DNA of 64,000 nt from Sarcocystis neurona (taxonomy: Eukaryota > Apicomplexa > Conoidasida > Eucoccidiorida > Sarcocystidae), in assembly GCA_000727475.1 (NCBI GenBank), contig KL647291.1, forward strand, positions 782,325-846,324, in the 5' to 3' direction. The notes beneath the pieces were generated by a model. That model was not told where the DNA came from. It worked only from the letters and a program-made list of their open reading frames with translations, and ran no database searches. Within the stretch, counting starts at the first letter, position 1; every line of letters starts with the position of its first letter. Positions 1-12,250 of the stretch are shown here, one piece after another. The translations under genes and the position numbers were made by a program.

Positions 1-2657
1 AGACATAGTTAGACAGAAGTATGCAACGACAGCAGCAGCGGCAGCTGTGAAGGTAGCAGCGTTTGCCACTGGGACGCAGCAGCACGAGTCGCAACAGCAG
101 GAGGGCCACCGCGATGGCGGCAGCAGCACTTGCAATGGGCGCAGCAGCAGGACGAGTAACGGCGGGGCAGCAGCAGCCGTAGCAGAGGACGTACACGGGA
201 CATTATTGCGATGCAGGAAATCATCTTGGCGCCCTTTGGGAAGTGTGTCTACATCGTGGAAGCAGAAAACGGCTTTCTGCCAGTCAACAGCAAAACGAAA
301 GTCTTCCTGCTGCTGTCCCTTCGGCTTTTCTAGGATCCGCTGCTGCTGCACGCATTCCTGCTGAGGCGGTTCTTCCTGTTGCCGCTGCTGCTGCCTGGAC
401 TCTGCCTCGTGCTGCAGTGGCTGCCGCTCATCCTCCTCCTCGTCGCGGTGCGCGCGCTGCTGCTGCAGCTGCTCCTCCTGCTCCTGCTCCTGCTGTTGCT
501 GTCGTCTCTGCTCCTGCTGCGGCTTCGGCTGCTGAGCCGGCTGCTGCTGCCGCTGCTTCTGCCAGTCTCCTTCCTCCTCCTGCTGCACCGTCTCAGCCTC
601 CTCCTGTTGTTCCTTCGCCTTCTCCTCCTGCTCCGTCCCGGGCTGCTGCTGGCTTATTTTTGGCGGTTCCGCTCGCTGCTCGTGCGTCGGGCCGCGAAGC
701 TTCTGCGACTGCTGCTGCCTGAGAGTGTGCCAAAGCCACACGACGGCCGCGTTGTACAAGGCACCTGCGTGTGGCAACACCAGCAGTACGCAGCAGCAGC
801 AGCACCAGGAAGCGGCAGCAACATGGGACCTGCAAGCAGTAGCAGCAGCAGGCACCAGCTACACCACCAGCAGCAAGCACCAGCAGCGCAAGCGGCAGGC
901 CCCAGCAGCAGCAGCAGAAGCGGCAGCAGCAGTATGAGCAGCAAGCAGCGGCTGCGAAATGGCCAGCATGAAGCAGCAGCACACGCAGCACATGCAGCAG
1001 CAGCAGCAAGCGGCAACCAGCAGTAGCGTTATCCTCAGCAGAAAGCGGCGTCAGGAAGATAACAGCAGGCAGCTGCGGCATCATAACGAGCACGCAGCAG
1101 CCGCCCAAACGGCAAGCAGCATCAGCGTTACTCGGAGCAGGAAACAGCCCCAGGAAGATCAGCAGCCAAAAGCATCAGCAGCAGCGGCGTAGGGAGCAGC
1201 CAGCAGCAGCAGTGAACTTGAACCCGTCAGAGTTTCACAAAAAACAACTGCGGGTGTGTCTGTTGCTTTGGTCAAAATAGGTCTTCCTAACGCACGTCCC
1301 CTCGGCCTGTGGCAAAAGACGAACCTCCACCCCCTGCGTACATATGTAGGTATATAGGTAAAGAGAGAAATGCATACACGCAGCTCTACACATATATATA
1401 TATATATATATACAGAGAGAGAGATTTATGCGTACACAGAGAGAGAGCAAGATGCGCACTTGCGTCTATACATATATATATAAGAAGAAAAGAAAGATAT
1501 GTGTACATGCAGTTACACATAGATAAACATGTATAAAGAGAGCGAGGAAGAGGCACACATATATATAGGGAGAGACGTACACATGCAGCTACAAATACAT
1601 ACACACATATAAATAAAGCAACAAGGATGCGTACGTGCAGCTGCACATATACAGAGAGAGACAGAGATACGCACACAAGCAACCTTATATTTATATACAC
1701 ATATATGTCTAGGTGTATGCAAGACGCAGACGTGGTGGGCGGACGTAAAATGAAGGAGCTGCTGCTGCTGCTCGACGCGTCGGCGGGGGATTCCCTCGAC
1801 GCGGAAGCAGCAGAGCTACAGCAGCCTCAACAGCAGAGAGAGAGCGGCGCAGCAGCAGAGGCAGCCGCACACGAGACGCTAGCCATCAGAGCAGCAGCAG
1901 CAGCAGAGGGCAACACAAGCATGCAGACCGCTCCCTGGAGTGATTTCGACTCCCCAACAAAAGTACGCACAGGACATTGAGCCTCTCTTCTTCGTCTCTT
2001 TCTCCCTCTCTTTCTCATCCGGTCGATATATATATATATATGCTTTCGTATGAAGATCGATATACCACCAGATACGTGCATACGCATCTGTGTTTCTACA
2101 CATATCTACGCATAGATATATATACACGTAGTATACATGTGTACACTCGTAGAGAGACGCGTAGGCATACATACGTCTGCATGCGCCTATATGTACATAT
2201 CCCTGCGTGTATATATATAAGCTTCTACATGCATGCGCCTGCGTATACATACGCGGAGATAAATAATTTCCTTCATGTGTTACACGTGCATGCATGCATA
2301 CAAACACACACGTATGGGCACACACGAAAATATGCGGACACATATAGAGATACGTACCTGCTTACACGCGTGTAGACATATGTGAAGTTCAACAGAGTTG
2401 TCCACCCACACACGCACATATATACATGCAGGTCCTTATATATACAAATATACATATATCACTTACAGGTTTGCGTATGCATAGAGAGAGATGGAGGCAC
2501 GAATACACCCGTAGACGTGTATATACAATTTTTCAAGTCAATAGACTTGTCTACATATATATATATATATAAATGCAGGTCCTTATACACATTTATTATC
2601 TGCTCGTGTACAGACACAGAGATACAGGTAGACGTCTAAGTGCATATATATGCATAC

Positions 2658-2689
<32 letters not shown>

Positions 2690-5004
2690 GTATGTGTCGA
2701 TATATGCAAACAGGTCCGTATACATGTATACGTCCATATACATATATATATGTATATATTTGCTCGTGTACAGAAACACAGATACAAGTAGACGTCTACG
2801 TACATAGATCTGTATGAGGACATATGTGTATATGTATATGTCTATATATGCATGCAGGTCCCTATACATATATACATATATATTTGCTCGTGTACAGATA
2901 CACAGATACAAGTAGACGTAGATCGTTTTGTATAGGGGAAATGTGTATGCATGTGTGTGTGTGTGTCTCTATATGTGTATGTGTTTCCTCGCCTCTACAG
3001 TTAAATGTATTTGGGAGGCGTCTCATCATTAAGTTGACTTCTGAGAGGCTGCCTGTAATGATGCAGTAACGCACGTACACACATACACGTATTTATATAT
3101 ATTCACGCCTTCCTTGTTCTAACTTCCTTTAAATATATATATGGGTGAGAATAAGGAGAAAAAGAGGAAGAGTGACAGAAACAGAAAAGAGTGGAGTTTC
3201 GGGTGGGGAAGACGGGGAAGAGAAGGTGAGACACGCAGAGGGGGAGAGACACAAACTTTTGTATTGAAGAAGAGAAAAAAAAGCACAGAAATAGAGAGCG
3301 GAAGAGGAAATTTCATATGCATTTTGAACAACGACCTCGTAGATAGAAGGACACGAAGTTGCGGATAAATAGATGAGCTGTGCAGTCCTCGTTGCCTTGG
3401 TGCCCCTCACCTTTGTTGAAGTGGAAATGATCGACTTGCTCAGCGACGACGACGACGACGCGGGCCGGCTGGGGTGTACAGACACCGCAGACGGCGCGTA
3501 AGTAGCGCGGAACGCGAGAGAGCCACGCCGCCAATGCAGCGGCTCTGTCTCGGTAAGGCGTGACGACAAAAAGGGTCGGGAGGGATGCACGCACTAACCT
3601 TTCTGCATTTCCTCGCGGCGCAGATGCAGCTGCTTCTTCATGAGCAGTCACGCGCGCTCTTGTTGCAGCTGTTGAGGAAGAGGAAGAGGAGGAGGAGGAG
3701 AAGGGCGTGCAGACGCCTGGTCCCCTTCTCGCTGCTGCTGCTGCAGCTCTTTCAGGAAGACCTCGTGCTGGTGCTGCGGCCGGCGCTTCTCCCGTTGCCG
3801 CTGCTGCTTGTTCTGCTGCCGCTGCTGCTTCTGCTGCTGCCGTTGCTTGTGCTGCTGCTGCTCCTGCTGCACGAGCCCGTCCTCCTGCTGCTGTCGCTCC
3901 TCCTGGACCTGCTGCTTGTGCTGCGGTTGCTGCGCCGGGTCGCCCGGCTTGTGCTGCAGTCCACGAAGGAGGCAGCCGCTTAAACGTGTGCAGCAGCAGC
4001 TGCTGAGTGTCTACAGACGAAAGTTTTCGCTGTAGGAAAGGGGACAGGGCGACACAGAGACACAGAGAGAGCAAAAAAACGAAAGTGCAGCAGCAGCGGC
4101 AAGCGTGTGAGCGGGTCCTTCCCGGAAGGGCTGCGCAGAGAGACAGTGTGTGAAGCGTTTCCTTGTGGATGGACCGCTTCGAAGGATACAAGGAGCAGCA
4201 GCAGCTACGGCAGACCGCGACGCTATTGATGAGCAGCAGCAGCAGCAGATATAACACGACTGCGTGTGGGGAGAGACACGCAAGAGGAGGCACTCTCAGG
4301 CAGAAGCAGATGCAGATGCAGCAGCAGCAGCAGCAACCCGAAGAGGAGACGAGCACCAGAAAAGCAGCTCATCCGCGAAGCGGTGGCAGTCATCACGGCA
4401 GCCGCAGAAGCCGGCGGGTGCAGCGGAAGCAGCGGAGCGAGAGCAGGCAGGAAGCGCACAAGCCGCAGCAGAAGAGCAGCAGGAGGAAAAAGGAGACGCG
4501 GAGCACAAGTTGCGGCAGCAAGAGGAGAACCTGCGCAGCGCAAACAGCAGCAGCAGGAGCACCAGCAGCAGCAGCAACAGCAGCAGGAGCAACAGCAGCA
4601 GGCAAGGATAGAGAATAAAAAGAAGTAAGACAGGCAAGGTGAGCATCAACAGCAACAGCTTAGCAAGAGGAGGGCCTGCGCAGCGCAAACAGCAGCAGCA
4701 CGTGCAACACAAGCAGCTGAGGAAACAAAATAAGCAGACGCAAGAGAGGCATAGTGAGCACCAGCAGCAGCTACGACAGCAGAAGAAGTTTTGGATGCCC
4801 TGAAAAAGAAGTCGACCCCTGGAGCAGCCCCGTGTCACTTACCCCACACACTGCAGTCGCAGTCCGAGCAACAGGAGCTGAAGCATGAGATGTCCCATCT
4901 CCTTGCACTGAGGCGAGACGAGAGCCATTTGGCTCTACAGCAGCAGCAGTAGCGGGTCTTACAGCAGCAGCAGCGGCTCGTTCTGCGTCAGATGGGGTTG
5001 ACAT
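1..5004 (-). CDS. beta-1,4-galactosyltransferase-like protein (GT7 family), 3' end beyond the window
   Basis: Probable Golgi-type glycosyltransferase that moves galactose from UDP-galactose to a sugar acceptor. Three exons fit in phase: 5004-4843 (54 codons, ATG at 5004, donor GTAAGT), 4029-3411 (acceptor after a long pyrimidine tract, donor GTGAGG) and 764 to about 195 (donor GTACGT). Exon 2 holds the motif LFVVTPYRDR and ends in EQVDHFHFNKG. Exon 3 continues with ALYNAAVV, which lines up with the QVDHFRFNRAALINVG stretch I remember from B4GALT7. It then has about 130 residues rich in Gln and Glu, and then FCFHDVDTLPK, the metal-binding DVD motif. The WGWGxED motif would lie in later exons outside the window. 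Exon 2 begins with an Ala-rich linker read from CAG arrays. No clear type II membrane anchor is visible, which is odd for the family. The family call is fairly firm. The acceptor sugar is unknown. Confidence 0.75.
780..1215 (+). repeat. CAG-rich array inside galactosyltransferase intron 2
   Basis: Dense CAG/GCA/AGC triplets on the plus strand, opposite to the flanking minus-strand exon, where the sense strand carries CAG. Plus-strand frames read Gln, Ala or Ser runs but none has a recognisable domain. I read it as intronic low-complexity DNA of the minus-strand gene, not as a separate gene. Confidence 0.6.
1325..1720. repeat. AT/GA microsatellite tract
   Basis: Alternating TATATA, GTATAC-like and AGAGAG runs, with repeated phrases such as ACAGAGAGAGAG and ACATATATATA. 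Reading frames here give only Tyr/Ile/Leu/Cys repeats typical of microsatellite DNA. It lies within galactosyltransferase intron 2. Confidence 0.85.
2016..2960. repeat. Microsatellite block with a degenerate ~140 bp tandem repeat
   Basis: The phrase CAGGTCC followed by a TATACA-rich stretch starts near 2429, 2577, 2708 and 2857. The later copies also share TTGCTCGTGTACAGA and ACAGATACAAGTAGACG, at about 2760-2795 and 2883-2918, with a diverged copy near 2600-2635. Unit length is about 130-150 bp. The filler between units is TATATA/GTATAT microsatellite. It sits within galactosyltransferase intron 2. Confidence 0.75.
4185..4960 (+). repeat. CAG-rich array inside galactosyltransferase intron 1
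   Basis: Long CAG/AGC/GCA arrays on the plus strand between minus-strand exons 1 and 2 (intron 4030-4842), running slightly into exon 1. Plus-strand frames give Gln-, Ala- and Ser-rich peptides of up to about 150 residues with no domain. Exon 2 next to it (3411-4029) has the opposite polarity. Treated as intronic repeat. Confidence 0.6.
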
Positions 5005-5995
5005 GGCTGTTAAATGTGCTTTTAGTCGCGGCTGCTGCAGCTGCTGTCCCGCAGAACGGTTTTGTGCTGCAGCAGCAGCAGCAGGCTGCGCGAGTAGGAC
5101 GGAGGTCACATGAGAGGGAGCCGTCGCACTTTAAAAGAAGGTACAGAAATGAATCTGCGGAGAGAAAGTCAGCACAAGTCTGGGGTCGTACGCTCTCCAC
5201 ATTTGTCAGACTCCTACGAAGAAATCCGTAAAGAGATTTGCACGTACATACAAAGCAGAAGCAAAACAGTGGCCGCATACCAGATGGATAAATGCAGCGC
5301 CGCGCGAAAAAGAGATGTATGTTCCCACGCATGTCAGTACTGTAGACGAATATACAAAGCTCAACTATAAACATATGTCTCTATGTAGTGTACATACACC
5401 CGATACGTACTCCACGAGCATACAGCCAACAGCAGCGTGAAGCAGCACTCCTTGACCCATGTATATCCCGCCAAAAATAGCTACATAAGCGCGCAAAGAG
5501 AATAGCAGCTCCTGTAGTGTGTCTGTGCGTGCTTTCCTAACATCGGCGTTCTCCACTCTGTTTATACGCCAGCACAGCAGCAGCAGCACTCGTGTCTATA
5601 CATGTCCTCCACACATATATGTGTAGAGAGAACAGCAGCCCTGGTAAGCATTCTTATGGACTTCTGGCTCACCTGATAATAGGCGGCTTCATCAGCAGGC
5701 TAAGAGGCTTTGTGGACTTCGCTTCACCTCGTAATATTGCGTGCTGTGTTGATTTTTCGTGCGGAAACTAGCAGACTGAAGAGCATGCTGTGTTTACATG
5801 CTTGTGCATGCGCGACCGCTGCGGCAAATAAAGCGCGTACGATGTGAAGCTCCTGCGTTGAACAGCTGAAAGGGAATCGGGATTCCCGTTTGAATTTCTG
5901 GTACAGGAGCGCAGTGGACACGTACTGGGAAAAATTTTCTAATCCCTTCTATATCCGTCTGTTTGTCTACAAAGCCTATCGCGTGCCTGGGTAGG
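5005..5995. other. Intergenic stretch, nothing recognised
   Basis: Upstream flank of the galactosyltransferase gene. It has short CAG/CTG runs at 5028-5090 and 5570-5590 and no reading frame that looks coding on length, composition or splice sites. The first part probably holds the promoter and 5' leader of the minus-strand gene, but I see no defined motif. Confidence 0.5.
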
Positions 5996-5999
5996 CCCC

Positions 6000-7650
6000 T
6001 GCAGCAGCAGGGGAATTTAGTCCTTTCTAAATTCGTCTATTTATCTACGAAGCCGATCGCCCGCCTGTCTAGGTCTTACTGTAGCAGCCTTCTCACTGCG
6101 AGGTGGTAACACGCATGTGTTACGGAGTCTTCTGCTGAGGAATCGTGCGGCGGCTATTCCTGCACTGCCGCTGAGGCTGGAGAGTGCTCCGCGCTGCTGC
6201 TGCTCGAAATACCCTGTGTTGATGAGCAAGGCAGTGCTAACTTCAGGCAAAAACTCCCTTTACTGGTTTCTAGGAGAATTCTTGAGGACTAGGTACTACT
6301 CGGATCGACTAGAAAATTCAGCAGGGCTGCTGCTCCTGCTGCTGTACGACGTTTTCATCGCGGATGCTGCTGCTACTGCTGCTGATGCTGCCGTGCTTGT
6401 TCGGCTGTGTCAGTTCTGCGGCTGCGCTGCTGTCGATGTGCTGCTTCTCTTGCGCGACTTGGGTAGTGCTTCAGTCAGCCGGAGCTGCAGCTTTGTGCGG
6501 CTGCGGTTTCTGAATTACTGGCTACTTCTGTAGAAACGGCGGCTGCTGTTGCTGGATTACGAGCTATTTCTGTGGAATTGACGGCGGCTGCTGTTGCTGT
6601 ATTACTAGCTGATTCTGTAGGAGTGAAGGCTGCTACTGAACGACTAGCTACTTCTGTAGAGGTTGAGGTGGCATTGGCGTCGCCAGTGCTGCTTTCGTTT
6701 CTGTCCGCGACCTCCCGCGTACTCCTTCTTGTTCTTCTTCCGTTGAGCTGCTTGTATGTGCTGGCCTGCCGCTGACCAGCTGCTTGCCGAGGGACGGTGC
6801 CGTTGTTAGGGCTGCTGGTGCTTCCGAATTTTCTGTGAATGCTGCTCTGGCAAGCTCGCTACGCGTTTCTGCTTCCGCCATTACCACCACTGCCTGAGAC
6901 GCTGTTGCTCGCTTTTGCTGCAGCTGCAGCTCTGGCGAACTCGCTAGGCGTGTTTGCTTCCGCTGCTACTACCGCTGCCTAAGGCGCTGTTGCTCGCTTT
7001 TTCGGCAGCTGCAGCTGCCGCTTGAACAACACCATGCAAGAGAGAGCAGAGATACGGTGTCTGCTATAAATATTCGTGGACATGCGTGAACACGCACAGA
7101 ACGTACACAAGCAGCAACTGAAGCTTCTGCCTGAATTTAGCAGTCTCTACGAGTACCTCTTCCTCCGTAAAGAACCTAGAAGAGAGAATCCGTAATAGTG
7201 CTGCAGTCCCGCGTTCGCCCAAATGGTAGGTACCTGATAGCTCCTTTACTGCAGCCACTTCCGCTGCGTAGGCGACGCCTTTGCCGGAATATCATTGTCA
7301 CTTGTGTACAGCTGCTTACACTGCTGCTGTGTCAGCGCCGCTGGCTGAACCTTCTTGCTCTGCCACTGCTCCGCTGCAGCAGCTGCGCCCAACACGGCTG
7401 CCTTAAAATCATGTGGCTGCTGCTGTTTACGTTCTGCTGCTGTTCCTGCTGTCACTGGTGTTATCGCTGCTGTTGATTCTTTCCGAGGCCTCTGCTATCA
7501 GCACGGCTGCTGGATGTGCTGCTGCCGCCATTTTCGATACTAGGTGTACAGCTGGTGCTTACGGTAGTAGTTCGACTGCTGCTGCCCGCTCGACGCTGCC
7601 GCCATTTGTCTGCTATCGTTCGTCGATCTGGTGCAACTGCTGCCGGTAAT
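6000..7650 (-). other. CTG-rich segment with possible minus-strand exons, unrecognised
   Basis: The plus strand is rich in CTG, so the minus strand carries CAG. In this window sense-strand CAG marks exons, which hints at a minus-strand gene. Candidate pieces on the minus strand are: about 7455-7246, a hydrophilic frame with GAAAAAEQWQSKKVQP; about 7175-7090, with FFTEEEVLVETAKFRQ behind a pyrimidine-rich acceptor; about 6475-6325, with QEKQHIDSSAAAELTQ; and 6250-6041. Their phases could not be joined into one model and no domain is visible. Alternatively it is intronic DNA of a plus-strand gene. Confidence 0.3.
6521..6685 (+). repeat. Four-copy 39-45 bp in-frame minisatellite
   Basis: Units start at 6521, 6563, 6608 and 6647, each opening with GCTNNTTCTGT. 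All lengths are multiples of three (42, 45, 39 and about 39). In the plus-strand frame they read as variants of A-x-S-V-E followed by an Ala/Val-rich stretch and Leu. The frame is open from about 6466 to 6775 but has no other sign of being a gene. Confidence 0.7.
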
Positions 7651-8099
7651 ACTGCTGGTCGCAGTCTTTCTCGTCCTCACGCTTGTGTTTCTGGCGTTCG
7701 CACATGCGTGTTTAACACCGCTACTTCTGCCGTCGCTCCTGCTGAGACTGTTTCATTTGAGAGCAACCGCGCAGTGACTCTGCTGCCCCACATCTCGGCC
7801 ATTTTTACCAGCGATGAATGTTTTGCAGCGGCAGCGTCCACAACAAAAACAGAATGCTCCTATACCTTTCGGAACAGCAATTTCACCAAGACGCAATGTC
7901 TGACGCACCTTAGAATAGCACTCTTGAAGTAGTTTCCGGCAGATACCGCACAAGCAATTGTAATACAGAACATCAACGAGGAGCACAAGCCACACTGGTG
8001 CCAGACGTACCGCACCAGCTGCTGCTGTCGCTGTATATAACCACACGAGTTGAAGTAGACGCTGTAGGAGAAGGAAGAAGGGCCGTATGTGAATTCCCA

Positions 8100-8635
8100 T
8101 GAGCAATAATAGGAATAGCATGCACTGGAAAGTTACCACAGCGTATGCGATACCTGTGCAGACCTACTGGCAAATCCTGCAGTGGCAGCAGCAACGTTCT
8201 CAATACTTGCAGTGCGATGACAGAGCAGCGGCGGGTGCAAAAATCTCATGGCCCTCCACTGTGGTACAGCAACAGCAAACGCAGTATCACGACAGGGTCT
8301 TCCCCTCCCTGCACAGCCGCAGCAGTAGCGACGCCTGTGCTGAAACGAGCACTTCCACTCCGGCAAAGTAGCAGTAGCGTATTTCGTCTCCTCGAAATTC
8401 AGGAACAGCAGCTGGTACCACTGCAAGACTGTGCTTGTCAACAGTTGCACGCAGCATGAGCAGCAGGGAGGAATTATATAATACCAGCGTTGGCGCACCT
8501 CGTGGGCCGCAGCCGGAGATAATCCTCCCGTTCACTAGAGCACGAGCAGATAGGAAGGAGTGGGCCGATCCTTCCTCAGATGCAGCAGCAACGAAACGAG
8601 AGAACGAATTGCCGCGACGGCGAACCTTCTAAGGT
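8100..8635 (+). repeat. CAG-rich segment with Gln-rich frames, unrecognised
   Basis: Scattered CAG/AGC triplets on the plus strand. One frame (8099-8371) reads a Gln-rich hydrophilic peptide containing WQILQWQQQRSQYLQ. No start with matching splice signals and no domain could be defined. It may be part of an unidentified low-complexity gene. Confidence 0.3.
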
Positions 8636-8639
8636 TCTA

Positions 8640-11600
8640 GTAACATACTGAATAAATATAACCGCTGTTGCGCAGGCGGCTACGAGTGTCTCAAAAATGG
8701 GAAACCTTTAGCAGTCGGTATCGCCCGGTAGATCAACAGCAGCAGGCACCGCCGTAGTGCAAGCCTCAGCAGCCTCAAGAGAATCGAGGGTTGGAGTAAG
8801 CCAAGTAGAGGAGTGTCACACTCACACTTGCAAACGCAAGAGCAGCAGAAACAGCGTGGGGCAACAATAACTTGAAAAGTGACAGCTGCTGTAGCATTCG
8901 GCGAGACCCTTCAATGTAGAGTAGTTGTAGCGGCAACTGCTCCAAGCACACGAACGGGCCAAGCTTCCCGCGATCTACAGCAGAAAAAAACTGAAGTGCA
9001 CACAGGTTGCTGTAGCGTACGCGCAGCCCACAATCTCATCCGAGTGGAACGCTCAAGCAGTCGCCTGGGTCGAGGTACGTGTATATATATATATATACAT
9101 ATACCTATATTCGTGTGTGCAGCTCGTGACGAAGCTGTACCTCAGTAAATGTTCAGCTGTTCCTCCTGCTGCTGCCGGCAGATGCATACGTCTCCCACTC
9201 GATTAGAAAATTGTGTATATGTTTGCCTGTGTTAATTACACATATATACCATTATACGCGTATACAAGGACAACAGCTGTGAGCGCGAGTATTCACTGAT
9301 ATCAATCCACGGTAATTCCTTCTATATGCACGTGTAAGGAATCACATCTGCAGTGGTATTGAATTTGCAGTTGAACATACGGAGGCATACGTATGTATGT
9401 TCATATACCCATCCCCGTACAAAATGCGCGCGACTATATCTAGGATGTGTTTTGTTACGGGTAAACGCGTGTAAGTTACATAGTATATCATACAGGCAGT
9501 TGCACAATGCTCTGTGAAACGCCGCGTCCAAAGGATTTGGATTACTCTGTGCACACGAATGACGGCATCAATCGCTGCCGCTTCTCAGTTGAGACACACA
9601 CACTCCCAGTACAGCACACCATGCGTCGGTTCTACTGCTTTCGATGGTCAAAACTAGCACTAGTGAAGAGAGCATCTCTTTCGGAGTACATGCAAGTAAA
9701 GTTACTTTGTCGCTTCCTCTATGCGGAACCTGCGCGTAGTCTGTTACTTCTGTGTCACACGCCAGCGGCAGTACGTCAGTGGCCCTCCTGCCGTATACAA
9801 GGATAGAAAGACAGCTAATACGCGCATCAGTGCACTTTACTCAATTTGCCGCAACCCGTAGCTCGGCTGCAGGCTCTCTTGGCAATGCTATAATTAGAGT
9901 GTTGGAGTCCTTTGCAGTTGACAGGGCGCACACACTTCCCAGCCAGCCACCCCGTGTGCAGAGCACCGGCGTCGACGAAGTGTCACGAAGCGACTTTTTT
10001 TATTTTTTTCAGTGACCAGTCCCAACAAGGGTGCACAGCGATACACAGCTTCCTGTCACTCAAGCATTTCATAGTTTTGTTAGTGTCTTGCTTTATGCGA
10101 TGTAAGCTGCACACCTTCCCCGAGGGGAGTGCCTTCCCGTATTTGCTGAGCTGCATGCTGCCCGTGGAGCGTCCTGCAAAAAGCTTGCTTGCTAACTCCA
10201 CTAGGACTGTTTCGACAGGTACATCTTTATTTTCGTTCTGTCTACCCCCTTTAACCCTTCTGCTCTGGACTGGATCTCTATCCTCCTTTCTTCACCTTCC
10301 CGACGTATAGTAATTTCGTCCATGTGCTCAGGAACACGATCCGGTGCATGCAGCTTGTACGCCGTTTACTTCGGACGTGGACGTGGCTGGAGCCCCATAC
10401 GGGCACGCTCTTGCACATCCTCGTCCCTACTCGAATAGTTTGTGTACGAGTGTCTTCATCGATGTTTTCCGGCGTAGCGCTGCTCACGACATGAAAATTG
10501 TCCCCTCGATGTGCACGCCGCCCTTGTCAAATTATCGACATAGTATTACAGGGAAAAACGTTCACTGGAACTACCAACTGAGACTGGCGTTGCAGTCGTT
10601 GCATTTTTTGCACAGAGGTGTGTACGGATACAGATGACCGTCGGCTACTGTTGAAAAGTGTTGCTCGTCCACGAGGAAATTGGCGGGACTGTCTGCCAAA
10701 GTATTCTGCGTAGCTCTGCCTCGCTCTTCACCCGCCACCACCGGAATGCCGCAACACATTCTTTATAAATAAGCAGGACTAAACTACTCCATATTTGTTT
10801 ACATAGTTTTCCATATATCTGTTGCGTATTGTGTCTTAATACGTCTTGGAGCGGCGTGGAACGACTGACCAGCTCGCCGCTTGGGCGCCGCTGCTGTAGA
10901 GGTCGCTCAGTGAGCAGCTTCTCCCTGACTTACTGTGCCTCTGTAAACAAGTACTCGCGGACAGTTCTCCAAGTGCGATTCTGCGGAGAACGTAGCTACC
11001 CATAAGCCGCAGTTTTAGCTCTTATACATTATATGACTAAAGCAGTGTCTCTGCACATACTCTGCAGACGAGACGTTCACGCTACATCCTCTTCCTGAAC
11101 GTCGTGTCATCTGTTTGTTTCTCGTGTGACGCTTTACACGTGTACGTACGCTATGTAGACTATATTCGGTTCGAAAAATAAAGTTGGCGGGAAATTCCAT
11201 TTTTGAGCTCGACCTTCTCCCGCATGTGTATCTACCCTCCGCCCTCTATCTCTTCACTAGAGCTCCGGTCGTCCCAATGCTTCTTCTTCCCGACAAAGAA
11301 TGTTCTTTCACGTTAAAGCTCTTCCCCCCTGACTTTTCCTGCTATGCCTATTCCCGTACATTATTCCGATTCCTTTTCTCTACTGTTGGATAACTGTTAA
11401 CGATGGCGACTTTCCTTGCGAAGTCGTGATCATTTCTGGTTCTAGCCTTCGGCTATCGTAGACATTGAAAGGGGTACAAAGCTGTTTCTATCTGTGTGTG
11501 CTTTAGGCTGCCACTGTTCGTCACCCGGGTAGGGAAGTTGAACATAATTATTTTCTCTGCGTTTACCCTGAAGTGCCATGTGCGCACTTTTGTCTGATTC

Positions 11601-12250
11601 CTGCTCAGCTTTGAGAGTACCTTTCGTTTAGTTCACCTTTTATTCTGTTCTCGGCGTCTTTTTCTCTCGTTTTTGCATCTGTGCCATCCTCCCTTTCGGC
11701 GACCCCGCGCAGGTGTGATTTCTGCCACGGCCGTTATTTTTCCCCAGGAACCACTTTCTGCCGTCATATCTACGCTACTCCCTTACTGCGTATTTCGTGC
11801 TGTGATAGCGCAGCTGCTGCTTTCAGCGTATCACCGATGCTCTAGTTAGCCGAACCGCACGCCCCCTACCGTACTAGTCACTTACGTGCGGTCGTCAGAC
11901 CCGGATAGTAGTGTGTAGCATAGCAGTTGGCAACCAACTGCAGAGAGGGTACTACTAGTCACCTTGTGGTGCAACTCTGCGTACGTCCCTCTGCTGCTGT
12001 TGCAGTGGTGCTGCTGTACGTCTGCAATCCCCACAACTGGTGCTGCAGGCGTGCTACCGCCGCTGCAAGAATACCACTGCTATCGTAGAGGAAATGCCCC
12101 TGCTGCTGCCGCACTTCTGGTGTTGCCTGCTCAGTCCTACTATGGTCGCAGTGGTGCTGTCCTCCCACGTGCGCCACCGGTGCCCCTCCGATAGCTGTGG
12201 TTTGCTTGCGCGGCTGTCGTGTGTGACTATTCGTCCAGCTTCTTCTCATA
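8640..12250. other. Gene-poor stretch
   Basis: No convincing exon on either strand. Base composition is even and stop codons are frequent in all frames. There is a short TA microsatellite near 9080-9105, a pyrimidine-rich stretch near 11210-11700, and a CTG-rich patch at 11985-12150. The minus strand of that patch (12321-11959) is open for about 120 codons, Gln/Ala-rich, with no domain. The patch immediately precedes the glutaredoxin gene. Confidence 0.5.

Noticed and set aside
379..1108. Long Leu-rich or Ala/Cys-rich open frames on both strands
   Set aside because: They are other-frame readings of CTG/CAG arrays. The minus-strand Gln frame that runs to position 1 carries the galactosyltransferase motifs and explains the region.
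1712..1963. Plus-strand exon-like piece with acceptor CTAG, a Gln/Ala-rich frame (LDASAGDSLDAEAAELQQ) and donor GTACGC
   Set aside because: It lies inside an intron of the minus-strand galactosyltransferase, has no partner exons and fits the rule that introns hold antisense CAG.
1380..2911. Many Tyr/Ile/Cys-repeat open frames
   Set aside because: Direct translations of TATATA and GTATAC microsatellites.
4163..4628. Plus-strand Gln/Arg/Ala-rich open frames of up to about 150 codons
   Set aside because: Three overlapping frames are open at once, none has a domain, and the segment is intron 1 of the minus-strand gene.
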